A DNA stretch of 14,927 nucleotides from Ectocarpus siliculosus (lineage: Eukaryota; Sar; Phaeophyceae; Ectocarpales; Ectocarpaceae): contig FN648446.1 of assembly GCA_000310025.1 (NCBI GenBank), positions 1 through 14,927 on the forward strand, read 5' to 3'. The notes under the pieces are model-generated. The model saw nothing but the letters and a program-made list of their open reading frames with translations. It ran no database searches and had not been told where the DNA came from. The position numbers and the translations under genes were made by a program. How positions within the stretch are numbered: position 1 is the stretch's first letter; every line of letters begins with the position of its first letter. Shown here one piece after another: positions 1 through 8,304 of this stretch.

Positions 1-607
1 ACCACACACATAGATAGTGTGTGGCGGCCGTGGTTGGTAGGCTTGTTGGTAAACAGCGCTACTTACCAGGGTTGTTGCTCGAGGAGCAATTCACGCACAA
101 ATACAGAGTACATATGCCGGGACCACACACATAAATAGTGTGTGGCGGCCGTGGTGGGTGACTTGTTTGTTAAACAGCGCTACTTACCAGGGTTGTTGCT
201 CGAGGAGCGATCCACTGCATAAATACAGAGTACATATGCCGGGACCACACACATCTATAGTGTGTGGCGGCCGTGGTGGGTGGGCTTGTTGTTCCAACAG
301 CGCTACTCACCAAGGTTGTTGCTTGAGAGGCAATTCACGCTTGTGCACAGAGGGTATGAATGCCGGGACCACACACATCAATAGTGTGTGGCGGCCGTGG
401 TGGGTAGGCTTGTTTGTTAAACAGCGCTACTTACCAAGGTTGTTGCTCGAGGAGCGATTCACGCATAAATACAAAGTACACATGCCGGGAACCACACACA
501 TAAATAGTGTGTGGCGGCCGTGGTTGGTGGGCTTGGTGTTCCAACAGCACTACTTACCAAGGTTGTTGCTCGAGGAGCGATCCACGCATAAATACAGAAA
601 TGCCGGA
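1..607. repeat. Higher-order satellite block, copy 1 (five monomers)
   Basis: Five monomers of 121, 122, 124, 123 and 117 bp form one block. Each differs clearly from its neighbours but closely matches the monomer five places further on. Example: the third monomer (244-367), with its variant CAATTCACGCTTGTGCACAG, reappears at 850-973. This is the pattern of a higher-order repeat made by duplication of a multi-monomer unit. Confidence 0.88.
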
Positions 608-1213
608 ACCACACACATAGATAGTGTGTGGCGGCCGTGGTTGGTAGGCTTGTTGGTAAACAGCGCTACTTACCAGGGTTGTTGCTCGAGGAGCAATTCA
701 CGCATAAATACAGAGTGCATATGCCGGGACCACACACATAAATAGTGTGTGGCGGCCGTGGTGGGTGACTTGTTTGTTAAACAGCGCTACTTACCAGGGT
801 TGTTGCTCGAGGAGCGATCCACGCATAAATACAGAGTACATATGCCGGGACCACACACATCTATAGTGTGTGGCGGCCGTGGTGGGTGGGCTTGTTGTTC
901 CAACAGCGCTACTCACCAAGGTTGTTGCTTGAGAGGCAATTCACGCTTGTGCACAGAGGGTATGAATGCCGGGACCACACACCATCAATAGTGTGTGGCG
1001 GCCGTGGTGGGTAGGCTTGTTTGTTAAACAGCGCTACTTACCAAGGTTGTTGCTCGAGGAGCGATTCACGCATAAATACAAAGTACACATGCCGGAACCA
1101 CACACATAAATAGTGTGTGGCGGCCGTGGTTGGTGGGCTTGGTGTTCCAACAGCACTACTTACCAAGGTTGTTGCTCGAGGAGCGATCCACGCATAAATA
1201 CATAAATGCCGGA
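608..1213. repeat. Higher-order satellite block, copy 2 (five monomers)
   Basis: Monomers of 121, 121, 124, 123 and 117 bp repeat the order of block 1-607 with only a few single-base changes and indels (for example one T fewer in the second monomer and an extra C in the fourth). The monomer at 1214 starts like the first monomer of the block but continues like the fourth. The regular order therefore breaks down from there to about 1560. Confidence 0.88.
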
Positions 1214-1793
1214 ACCACACACATAGATAGTGTGTGGCGGCCGTGGTGGGTAGGCTTGTTTGTTAAACAGCGCTACTTATCAAGGTTGTTGCTCGAGGAG
1301 CGATTCACGCATAAATACAGAGTACCTGTGGCCGGAACCACACACATAAATAGTGTGTGTCGCATGTGGTTGGTAGGCTTGTTGTTAACAGCATTACGCA
1401 CCAGGGTTGTCGCTTGAGGAGCGATCCACGCAGACAGGGTATATGCCGGAACCACACACATCAATGGTGTGTGACGGACGTGGTTGGTGAGCTTGTTGCC
1501 ACAACAGCAGTACCCCTCGAGGTGTCGCCTTGGGCGATTCTCGCAGTCGAGCATGTGTCGAAACAACTGCATGTACACACACGTTCACCAGTCATTTTGT
1601 GAGGCAACAAAATGTTGAGCATTCCGAAACCACGGGTCGTGCATGTTGTAACCGCTTTAGATGGCTATTGAAACGAGGTCGCGCCAAGGGCGAACGGCAG
1701 GAAGAGGGCGGACTGGTGCGCGGGGGGGCGGCCAGGTCTGCTGGGCGGTCTACGTCGAGGGCCGCGGCGGCAGCAAAGTCCAATGGGCGCTCC

Positions 1794-3152
1794 ATGTCAC
1801 GGCGGCCTTCCCGGGCGGTAGTGCGTACGCCTGAGCGGGGAGCGGGCCGCCCGTCACGGGCACGGTCGTCCCCCAGAGACGGGGGCGACGGAGGCTCTGA
1901 CCGCGCCACTATGGACGGTTTCCGCCGTGAGTTGGAGGAGCTACGGCGCCAGACCGCGGAACGCGACGACGTCATCGAACACCTCCAGGAAGTCGTCGCC
2001 AGCAGGAACGGCGCGATCCAACAGCTCCAGGCCGAGATCGACGACGTTGTCCGTCGGGGTCCCGATTCCGATCCGCCGGAGGCGGGCGCCGCGGGAGCGG
2101 GAGCTCGCGCGGAGAACGGCGAGGTGGCCATTGTGGGGACGGTTGCGCCGTCAGCGGGAGCTGGACGAGCGACGGTGACGATGAACGTTTCATCCGGACA
2201 CATTCAGCAGGTCGCTTTCAAGGAGGACCTGAAAGCGTGGCGCAACCCCGCCGCCATCAAGCCCTGGCTCATCACCACGGAGCGGCCTCCGTTCGTCGGA
2301 ATGTCGAAGACGAACATGCAGGCCGCCCTGCGAAGTGTAGCTCACGTGTCAGCTCCGGTGGTGGAGATGCTGAACAATCTGTCCGACTTCGATATGCGTA
2401 TGTTTGTGCCGAACGGGGACGACACCCGCGGGGAAGGGATCTCCCTGCCAGAGCACCTTGAGATTTTGATCGAAGCCATCCAGACGATAATATCGAAGGG
2501 CGTCATGTCCGACGAGGGCCTCCAACGCGTAGAGGTCCTGGTCAAAGGCCTGGACCGAGGACTGAAGATGTTGCGACGGCACTGCAACGAGTTTCGCAGC
2601 AAGCTGCGCAGCGCCGAAAACTACGACATGATGGCCGGCCTGGTCAACGATGACCTCAATTGCTGGGCGGGGGAGCTTTTCGACGCGGCGACGACGTTCG
2701 CCAAAATACACGTGTCACCGCCGACCGCCGCCCAATTTCCTGCCGTCGTCACGCCAGCGTGGCCCGACCTAACGGCATACGTCAACGCTGGCGGCCTCCG
2801 CAACTTATCCAACCAGCCACAGCAGCGGCAGTCGTCCACATCAGGTTCGGGCAAGTCAAAGGCCGCGACAGCCGCGAGGAAGGGCGGGAATCAGTATTGC
2901 TTCGCCTTCAACTCGGAGGAAGGATGCCGTCGATCGGCCCGCGATTGCCGATGGGTCCATGCTATCGATCCTAACAAACGCGGTGGCAAACGGGCTGGGG
3001 GTCGCGGCAAGGATACTTACGGCAGTGGCGGGGGGAGCAAAGGGGGCCGGGGCGACGGCACCAGCGGCAGTAGTACCGATCGCGGGGGAGTCCGCAACAG
3101 ATCTTCTAACGGTGGCGGCGGCCGCGGTGGAGGCGGAGCCAAGAGCCACTAG
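1794..3152 (+). CDS. Element A Gag-like protein with coiled coil and CCCH zinc finger
   Basis: This is the probable nucleocapsid/capsid protein that binds element RNA. The frame is open from 1491, but the first in-frame ATG is at 1794 (452 residues); ATG 1911 is an alternative start. From ATG 1794, residues 1-40 are Arg/Ser-rich and basic. Residues ~40-88 form a charged heptad-like coiled coil. Residues ~130-320 are a helical middle region with no recognised family. A CCCH zinc finger follows (C369-x8-C378-x6-C385-x3-H389), then a Gly/Arg-rich RGG-like tail to the end. Position before an RT gene, coiled coil, zinc finger and basic tail together support Gag, although I recognise no capsid fold by sequence. 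The stop lies 75 bp before the ATG of the next ORF. GC is high, as in coding parts of both elements. Confidence 0.75.
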   Translation: MSRRPSRAVVRTPERGAGRPSRARSSPRDGGDGGSDRATMDGFRRELEELRRQTAERDDVIEHLQEVVASRNGAIQQLQAEIDDVVRRGPDSDPPEAGAAGAGARAENGEVAIVGTVAPSAGAGRATVTMNVSSGHIQQVAFKEDLKAWRNPAAIKPWLITTERPPFVGMSKTNMQAALRSVAHVSAPVVEMLNNLSDFDMRMFVPNGDDTRGEGISLPEHLEILIEAIQTIISKGVMSDEGLQRVEVLVKGLDRGLKMLRRHCNEFRSKLRSAENYDMMAGLVNDDLNCWAGELFDAATTFAKIHVSPPTAAQFPAVVTPAWPDLTAYVNAGGLRNLSNQPQQRQSSTSGSGKSKAATAARKGGNQYCFAFNSEEGCRRSARDCRWVHAIDPNKRGGKRAGGRGKDTYGSGGGSKGGRGDGTSGSSTDRGGVRNRSSNGGGGRGGGGAKSH

Positions 3153-3227
3153 GGACACGGACTCTGTCATGCGACAGGGCCAACCTCGACGAGCTACCCG
3201 CGCGCGCCTTCCGCCGAGGGTGCTGTG

Positions 3228-3512
3228 ATGGAGCCGACGAGGACGGCGCCGAGGAGACAGCAAGGTGGGATTGAGAGCCTTGATGAATGCGCCGTGGCAT
3301 TACAGCAGTTAGCACAGGCCACCGACTCTCAATCCATCCGAAGATCATTAGGCACTTTAGCAGATTTGAATTTGGAATGGCTTGACAGGAATGATGGGCA
3401 TTTCGAATGCATGCTTGAAACATTGCGTACACTGCCTTGCCCGCGAGTTGAAGCCGCACAAGTTCGGCGGTGGTTCGGTACCGTGAAGGAATTCCAAATA
3501 TCGATCTGTTGA
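3228..3512 (+). CDS. N-terminal part of element A RT ORF, in a different frame
   Basis: An ATG at 3228 opens a frame of 94 codons ending at 3512. It overlaps the RT frame, which is open from 3452. The peptide has no named domain; it is helical, with a Glu/Leu-rich stretch and an Arg-Trp-Phe segment near the end. The RT frame itself has no ATG near its beginning and only a GTG at 3470, so this segment most likely supplies the true start of the polyprotein. Joining the two needs a net -1 shift somewhere in 3452-3512. I see no canonical X-XXY-YYZ slippery heptamer there. A lost base (mutation or sequencing error) is therefore as likely as programmed frameshifting. The ATG shares its A with a TGA ending another open frame (2959-3228), probably by chance. 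Confidence 0.6.
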   Translation: MEPTRTAPRRQQGGIESLDECAVALQQLAQATDSQSIRRSLGTLADLNLEWLDRNDGHFECMLETLRTLPCPRVEAAQVRRWFGTVKEFQISIC

Positions 3513-5464
3513 TTCAAATTGTCAGCGAGGGAGCCCCTGTAGCGGTCACCGGACAAGGAGAAATGCGGGCTGCCATAGAGTACGGAAACCACAGTTCGAC
3601 TAGTAGATTCTCGGTGGAGATCAGGAAAAAAATTGTGGAGGACGTTCTGGCCGGTCGAGCGTTTGTATTTCCGCGGGAGGCGGCTAGTCGCATTCCGGGC
3701 ATTCGCGTGTCACCGATAACAGTTGCTGCGTCGGCGTCGAAGGTCAGAATATGTCACGATTTGACCAACGCTGTCGCCGGGCGAGGCGTCAACGACGACA
3801 CCGACACGTCAGCAATTCCGGAATGTAAGACCGGACATGTCCTTCGGGAGGTCATCTGGCGCATTTTATATTTGCATAAGCTGGGCGTGCGTGATGTTGC
3901 GGTTCCTCCCCGCATACTGCTAGCAAAGATGGATACTAAGAGTGCATACCGTCAGGTGCCGGTGGAGGTGAAAAAGTCACCGGTTTTCAGTTATATGTTC
4001 GAGAACTCTGTAATAATAGATCGATGCCTGCAATTTGGGTGGACTAGTTCGCCATCGTTGTGGGGTGTATGTGCAGCAGCTGTGGAACACGCACACAACA
4101 ACACGTCTTTTTCGAGTGCTGAAATCACGCGTGAGGGACGCGAAGCCACAAGTCATGTACATGTAGTGCCGGCAAGAGAACACGAGGTCCGTGCCAAGTT
4201 GCCTCCCGAGTGCGTTTTCCCCCCGGGTTCCGGAGGGAGGCTCCGGGACAAGTTTTGGGTGAGGACATATGTCGATGACGCGTTATTTGTCGAGTTGGAG
4301 AGTTTCCTAGGTGGAAGGCGATGCATTCGAGCGTCCCAATCGTTCGCATCTGACAGCTTTCGTTTGTTCGGTAACCGTGACTCCGGAGAGCCCCCGCTGT
4401 TTGCTCAGGAGAAAACCACCCCATGGGATACGCACGTGGAGATGTTGGGCTGGATGATAGACACAGTGGCCATGACTATTTCGGTTCCACTAGCGAAAAT
4501 AGCACAGCTGCGAGAGCTTCTGGCAGAGTGGCCAACAGACCGACAGTCGGCGTCAGTCAAGGATGTACGATCTTTGCTAGGCAAGCTGTTACACTTGTGT
4601 GAGGTAATCCGGCTTGGCAAGTTTTTCGTGTGCCAAATTCTGAACCAGCTGAAGCTAGCGCCACTCACGGCGAAAGACACAACCACGTCAGGGGTTGTTG
4701 ACCGTCGCACGAAACGGTATGGGCGCGTGGAGTTGGGTCCGGAGTTCCACGATGATTTAGGTTTTTGGCGACTCGTCGTAGAGATGGCCACGGGAGCCGA
4801 TGGTGTCACTAGATTGGGAGCTCCCCTGTTCTCTTGTTTTATGCAGCCGCCTTCCCTGACTCTAGTAAGTGATGCGAGCGGGGATGGCATGGGAGGATAT
4901 TGCTTGGAGACGGGCCAATGGTGGCGGGTAGATTACGAAGAAGACGTTCGAGTTCGCCTTCGCACCCGCGTGGAATGTAGGGACGATTTGTCGGTGAACG
5001 TGTTCGAGCTGCTAGGCATGGTGCTGACGGCGTGGGCGTTGACTGTTCACGCCGGGACGCGGCCAGAGTACCCGGGGCAGAGTATCTTGATGAGGGGAGA
5101 TAACATGAGTGCTGTACACTGGGTCAACAAATGCAGGGGGGCGCAAGAGCCTAGATCGGGAGCACTTATGCGTATGCTAGGGTGCTTAGAGATGCGCAGC
5201 GGTTGGCGGTTTCGGGCCAAGCATATCCGAGGCGTGCATAATACTTTGGCTGACGGTATTTCGAGATGGACGCGTGATGAAATCGCTGTTAATTTGCACG
5301 CCTACCGGCCCGATATTCGCTGGCAGGAACAACTCTTGGGCCAAGAAGCCACGGACATTACTTCCGCGGTCTTGGCCTCAAGCTCATCGGACGATCAGTT
5401 GCGAATTCGTCTCAACGCAATTACGCGTCAGGTTTCCGGTCTTGGTGTGTCTTTCGCAGGATGA
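3452..5464 (+). CDS. Element A reverse transcriptase / RNase H
   Basis: This protein copies element RNA into DNA and removes the RNA strand. Numbering from GTG 3470 gives 664 residues. RT motifs in order are motif A with D155 in MDTKSAYR, motif B at ~188-200 (QFGWTSSPSLWG), and motif C YVDD at 267-270. A LGW-ID segment near 325 follows. About 65 residues lie between motifs B and C, longer than usual. RNase H follows with D468 in SDAS, E513, D544 in RGDN and D595 in ADGISR, so all four acidic catalytic positions are present. After RNase H only ~65 residues remain, leaving no room for the methyltransferase domain of DIRS1-type proteins. No protease or integrase is seen. The TGA stop at 5462-5464 overlaps the ATG of the recombinase ORF. 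The start is uncertain because of the frame change described for 3228-3512. Confidence 0.93.
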   Translation, partial: SRTSSAVVRYREGIPNIDLLIQIVSEGAPVAVTGQGEMRAAIEYGNHSSTSRFSVEIRKKIVEDVLAGRAFVFPREAASRIPGIRVSPITVAASASKVRICHDLTNAVAGRGVNDDTDTSAIPECKTGHVLREVIWRILYLHKLGVRDVAVPPRILLAKMDTKSAYRQVPVEVKKSPVFSYMFENSVIIDRCLQFGWTSSPSLWGVCAAAVEHAHNNTSFSSAEITREGREATSHVHVVPAREHEVRAKLPPECVFPPGSGGRLRDKFWVRTYVDDALFVELESFLGGRRCIRASQSFASDSFRLFGNRDSGEPPLFAQEKTTPWDTHVEMLGWMIDTVAMTISVPLAKIAQLRELLAEWPTDRQSASVKDVRSLLGKLLHLCEVIRLGKFFVCQILNQLKLAPLTAKDTTTSGVVDRRTKRYGRVELGPEFHDDLGFWRLVVEMATGADGVTRLGAPLFSCFMQPPSLTLVSDASGDGMGGYCLETGQWWRVDYEEDVRVRLRTRVECRDDLSVNVFELLGMVLTAWALTVHAGTRPEYPGQSILMRGDNMSAVHWVNKCRGAQEPRSGALMRMLGCLEMRSGWRFRAKHIRGVHNTLADGISRWTRDEIAVNLHAYRPDIRWQEQLLGQEATDITSAVLASSSSDDQLRIRLNAITRQVSGLGVSFAG

Positions 5465-6489
5465 TGGGTTACGAAAAGTTCTTGAGCGCAGAGTCACCGC
5501 ACACAGAGATGGTGTGGGCCTTGATTGACTTTGCGGCGTGGTGTTTCGAGTCGGAAGGAAACCAGGCCGGGACTATATCGGGGAAGTTGGCAGCGGTGCA
5601 GTACCACCACAGGGTGGAAGCACATGTAGAGATAGTCACGTCGTCGCCGTTGCTGAAGTATGCACTTCGGGGCATTTCTAGGTCCCACGCGGTCGCCGGG
5701 GTACGTCAACGAGTTCGATTGCCGATCACTTGGAGGATGTTGCGAGGGGGTGAGAGCATGATTCCCACTTGGGGAATAGGAGGACGCGTGATGTGGTTAT
5801 GTTTGAGCTTAAGCTATTTCTTGATCACTCGGTCGGACGAAATGTTTGCTGACAGTTCCGGGGTCGGGCATCCAGTACATTGTCTCACGAGACGGGATGT
5901 TGCGTTTTTCTCTGGGGAGGAACAGTTGGAGTATGTCCGATGGCGAGAGGCGGATAAGATAGAGGTGCACTTTAGAGGACACAAGGGTGACCAGGACCAG
6001 ACGGGGTCGGTCAGGGCTCGTACACGGGATGAGATTAACGGCCCACAATCGGGGCACAGAGCAGACGGCGGAGCAGTTGCGCTGATGTTGGAGCTGTTGT
6101 CATGTCATGCAACGTTACCCGATGATGCGCCGCTATCATCATACCGTAGCGGCCGTGCAGTGAAGGTTCTGAAGTATGACCAAGCCCTTCAGACGTTGAG
6201 AGAGATTGTCGAGAAGTCAGGGCGAAATCCAAAGGACTTTGCGTTACATTCGCTCCGAATTGGAGGGGCTTCCACCTTGGCGGCTGGAGGCAATGTTTCG
6301 GAAAGAGTAATCCAGAGAGCAGGAAGGTGGAAGTCTGATGCGTACAAACCGTATACAGTAGACAACACGGAAGACTCGCGAATGGTGTCACGTATACTTG
6401 GGGACAAGGATAAGGGAGTCGAGCGGCAGCCAGGAGAAGGCACGGTGTGGGGTAGGCATAAGAGGAGGCTAATATCACCGAACGAGTAG
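5461..6489 (+). CDS. Element A tyrosine recombinase
   Basis: This is the recombinase that would insert the element's circular DNA without a DDE integrase. It has 342 residues from ATG 5461; a second ATG follows directly at 5464. An N-terminal helical region (~1-80) includes a segment resembling the core-binding domain of this family (AGTISGKLAAVQ at ~36-47). Catalytic candidates are R124 in ITRSDEM, K175 in RGHKGD, H263 and R266 in HSLRIGGAS, W290 in GRW (replacing the usual His) and nucleophile Y298. The full R-K-H-R-H/W-Y set thus seems intact. The start overlaps the RT stop by four bases (ATGA), suggesting reinitiation after termination, or an ancestral RT-recombinase fusion separated by a small indel. 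The terminal repeat B1 begins 20 bp after the stop. Confidence 0.93.
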   Translation: MMGYEKFLSAESPHTEMVWALIDFAAWCFESEGNQAGTISGKLAAVQYHHRVEAHVEIVTSSPLLKYALRGISRSHAVAGVRQRVRLPITWRMLRGGESMIPTWGIGGRVMWLCLSLSYFLITRSDEMFADSSGVGHPVHCLTRRDVAFFSGEEQLEYVRWREADKIEVHFRGHKGDQDQTGSVRARTRDEINGPQSGHRADGGAVALMLELLSCHATLPDDAPLSSYRSGRAVKVLKYDQALQTLREIVEKSGRNPKDFALHSLRIGGASTLAAGGNVSERVIQRAGRWKSDAYKPYTVDNTEDSRMVSRILGDKDKGVERQPGEGTVWGRHKRRLISPNE

Positions 6490-6508
6490 TAGCAGAATGA
6501 CCTCGAGG

Positions 6509-6710
6509 TTGGCGAAGAAAATGGTAGGGTACCATTTTGGGGACTTGGTCATCTGAGACTACTGCGGGCAGTAAGATTAGCCCCTGCACCGAGAAAAAGA
6601 GAATTTGTGGTTGCCGCTCGGAGGAAAGAGAGAGAAGCAGTTGGCACCTCTCTCTTTCCTTCGGCTGTGGAAAAATAATGATGAAGGCAATTCGAAAGGA
6701 AAACAATAAA
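6509..6710 (+). repeat. Element A terminal repeat B1 (202 bp)
   Basis: This 202-bp block is repeated, identical by eye, at 7068-7269. It carries two hairpins. One is a perfect 9-bp stem (AAAATGGTA, GGG, TACCATTTT) at 6518-6538. The other is a 13-bp stem at 6622-6634 / 6648-6660 with a 13-nt loop. The block ends in AATAAA (6705-6710), a possible polyadenylation signal for the recombinase transcript. Its place directly after the recombinase fits the B1 repeat of split-direct-repeat elements. Confidence 0.92.
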
Positions 6711-7067
6711 GGGGAGATTTGTTGTAGGAGCAGACGGAAACAAATCAAGGTTTATTGAAAGTAGTCGAATTTGTAACGTCGTTGTTAGGGTATGCATAAA
6801 TTGCTACGGAAATACGGGGTCCCCTCCCAAGCGGGAGCAGGGGAGTAGCCACCACCTCGGCACTCTATCGAAGCTAGTTGTTCACACACAAAGTCTTACG
6901 AGGACTAGTCTAGAGAGAGCAACGCAGAGACAAGGAGCGAGGTGGACACTGTGAGGGCTTCGAGTGGTTTGCCAGCTGGAGGAGCGGCAAACAAGTTTGG
7001 TCTTTCCCGCCCACCCACCCCTTTCCTTTCGAAGGTGGGGGGAGGCAAGGACCGTTGCAGTTGCTAA
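6711..7067 (+). repeat. Element A spacer between B1 and B2 (candidate A2)
   Basis: This 357-bp segment lies between the two 202-bp copies. In PAT/Ngaro-like elements this position holds A2, whose partner A1 sits at the 5' end of the element; no partner is visible in this window. It contains a G/C hairpin at about 6821-6843 (CCCCTCCC, loop AAGC, then GGGAG and GGGG) and no convincing ORF. Confidence 0.65.
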
Positions 7068-7269
7068 TTGGCGAAGAAAATGGTAGGGTACCATTTTGGG
7101 GACTTGGTCATCTGAGACTACTGCGGGCAGTAAGATTAGCCCCTGCACCGAGAAAAAGAGAATTTGTGGTTGCCGCTCGGAGGAAAGAGAGAGAAGCAGT
7201 TGGCACCTCTCTCTTTCCTTCGGCTGTGGAAAAATAATGATGAAGGCAATTCGAAAGGAAAACAATAAA
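7068..7269 (+). repeat. Element A terminal repeat B2 (202 bp)
   Basis: Second copy of the block at 6509-6710, offset by exactly 559 bp and identical as far as I can read. It repeats both hairpins (7077-7097 and 7181-7219) and ends in AATAAA at 7264-7269. Satellite 2 starts at the next base, so this marks the right end of element A. ORFs here and in B1 are non-coding by-products. Confidence 0.92.
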
Positions 7270-7844
7270 CTGCCATAGAAGTCCACTCCGCTTCCACGAC
7301 TTTCGTAGACTGAACTACTGTAAGCGCCCCCTTCACTTCCACCAATGGCGTTTCACCCCTACACTATTGGGCAAAAAATACTCTTGACAACTTCCACGGA
7401 AGTCCACTTCACTTCCACCACTTCTGTAGACTGAACCAAAGGGCTCCCTTCACTTCCACCAATGGCGTTTAAACCTACACTATTTGACAAATGATCCTCT
7501 TGATAACTTCCATGGAGTCACGTCCACTCTCATGACTTCGGTAGACTGACCTATAGCGCTCCCTTCACTTCCACCAATGGCGTTTAACCCTATACTCTTG
7601 GTTTGAATGATGCATCTCGTCAGCTTCCATGGAAGTCACCTCCACTTCCATGACTTCCATAGGCTGAACTTTAGATCTCCCTTCACTTCCACCAATGGCG
7701 TTTCACCGGACAAATGATCCTCTTGACAACTTCTATGGATGTCACCTCCACTTCCATTACTTCCGTAGACTGAACCCACGGGCCCCCTTCGCTTCCACCA
7801 ATGGCGTTTCACCCTGCACTATTTGACGAATGATGCATCTCGTC
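7270..7844. repeat. Satellite array 2, ~116-bp monomer
   Basis: Five diverged tandem units share the anchor TTCACTTCCACCAATGGCGT at 7332, 7449, 7564 and 7682, and with one change (TTCGCTTCC) at 7798. Spacings are 115-118 bp. Units also contain a partial palindrome CTTCCATGGAAG and the motif GTAGACTGA. The array begins mid-unit at the end of element A's B2 repeat and stops near 7844. It shows no similarity to satellite 1 despite the similar unit length. No gene is seen in it. Confidence 0.93.
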
Positions 7845-8304
7845 TGTTTGGGGTGTCGGCGCGTGTACTATGTTATCACGCTCGCGGGCTCTTGTCGAGA
7901 GCGTGTTGCACAAAGGAGTGACTCAATTTCCTTGCTTATTAGAGAGTTTAACGAGTGACAGACGTGAGCAAGAAGAGGCAAAGCCTGCTGCACCAAGTCT
8001 GTCTATCATACCCATATCTATCTCATCTGCGTAAAACCCCCTCGGAGATCTCGGAGAATTGTATCCTGCCGTGTACACACACAAACAGCCCCCCTACTCG
8101 GTACGAGATATGATCTACGAGATCCTCCGTACATATCGCCAGGTAAAACGGCAACAAATCTAAAAACCATTCATCTTTCGTATCCACAAATAAATCATCT
8201 CAACTCCCGGATCTATCGAATATTCAAGTTTCAGGTTACTACTGTACTCCTCCTACGACTATGGAACTTCACTGAGAGTCTTAACAAGCACCCCTCTCGA
8301 GAAA
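7845..8304. other. Unassigned AT-richer stretch, possible LTR-like remnant
   Basis: No convincing ORF or RNA gene is visible. The segment from TGTTATC at 7871 to GGCAACA at 8156 (286 bp) has the TG...CA ends of a long terminal repeat with 4-bp inverted termini. However there is no second copy, no flanking target duplication and no clear primer-binding site, so the LTR reading is weak. Short internal repeats include TACGAGAT twice near 8102-8122. Confidence 0.2.

Larger units (their letters stand above)
1..1560. repeat. Satellite array 1, ~121-bp monomer
   Basis: Thirteen head-to-tail monomers begin with the anchor ACCACACACAT at 1, 122, 244, 368, 491, 608, 729, 850, 974, 1097, 1214, 1337 and 1451, giving spacings of 114-124 bp. 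Each monomer starts with a potential hairpin (CCACACAC, 7-nt loop, GTGTGTGG). Most also carry a short inverted repeat, GCTC-GAG-GAGC, containing an XhoI-type CTCGAG site. The last monomer is strongly diverged and fades out around 1560, where the Gag reading frame of element A begins. The array runs off the left edge. Open frames through it are by-products of the repeat length and are not genes. There is no resemblance to rRNA, tRNA or a CRISPR array, since the whole unit repeats without variable spacers. Confidence 0.95.
1560..7269 (+). mobile_element. Element A: tyrosine-recombinase retrotransposon (DIRS order, PAT/Ngaro-like)
   Basis: Three ORFs in the order Gag, RT/RNase H, tyrosine recombinase are followed by a repeat-spacer-repeat block (202 + 357 + 202 bp) starting 20 bp after the recombinase stop. 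This is the B1-A2-B2 arrangement known from split-direct-repeat elements such as PAT and Ngaro. No integrase or aspartic protease motif is present, and no methyltransferase or hydrolase domain is seen. The A1 copy expected upstream of Gag was not found between 1 and 1800, so the left boundary given here is only where satellite 1 fades. Either the 5' end is lost or A1 lies beyond the window. The right boundary is firm, at the end of B2 where satellite 2 starts. One frame change in the second ORF suggests a damaged copy or a sequence error. Confidence 0.85.

Noticed and set aside
140-1417. Long open frames within satellite 1 (for example 201 codons at 140-745)
   Set aside because: They follow the tandem unit, shift frame with each unit length change, and show no protein-like domain.
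1-1560. CRISPR array
   Set aside because: The whole ~121-bp unit repeats with no variable spacers, and no cas genes are present.
1592-2203. Minus-strand ORF of 203 codons opposite Gag of element A
   Set aside because: Composition mirrors the GC-rich Gag codons; it is an antisense shadow with no motif.
2959-3228. Third open frame at the end of Gag, its TGA overlapping the next ATG
   Set aside because: The GC-rich tail leaves several frames open; the Ala-rich product looks non-functional, while the Gag frame has the zinc finger.
6035-6748. Minus-strand ORF of 237 codons over the recombinase end and repeat B1
   Set aside because: It crosses coding sequence and a duplicated non-coding repeat; a shorter version recurs over B2 at 6882-7286 because of the duplication.
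6509-7269. A pair of LTRs
   Set aside because: Both copies lie on the same side of the ORFs, 357 bp apart, and a recombinase replaces integrase; split direct repeats fit better.
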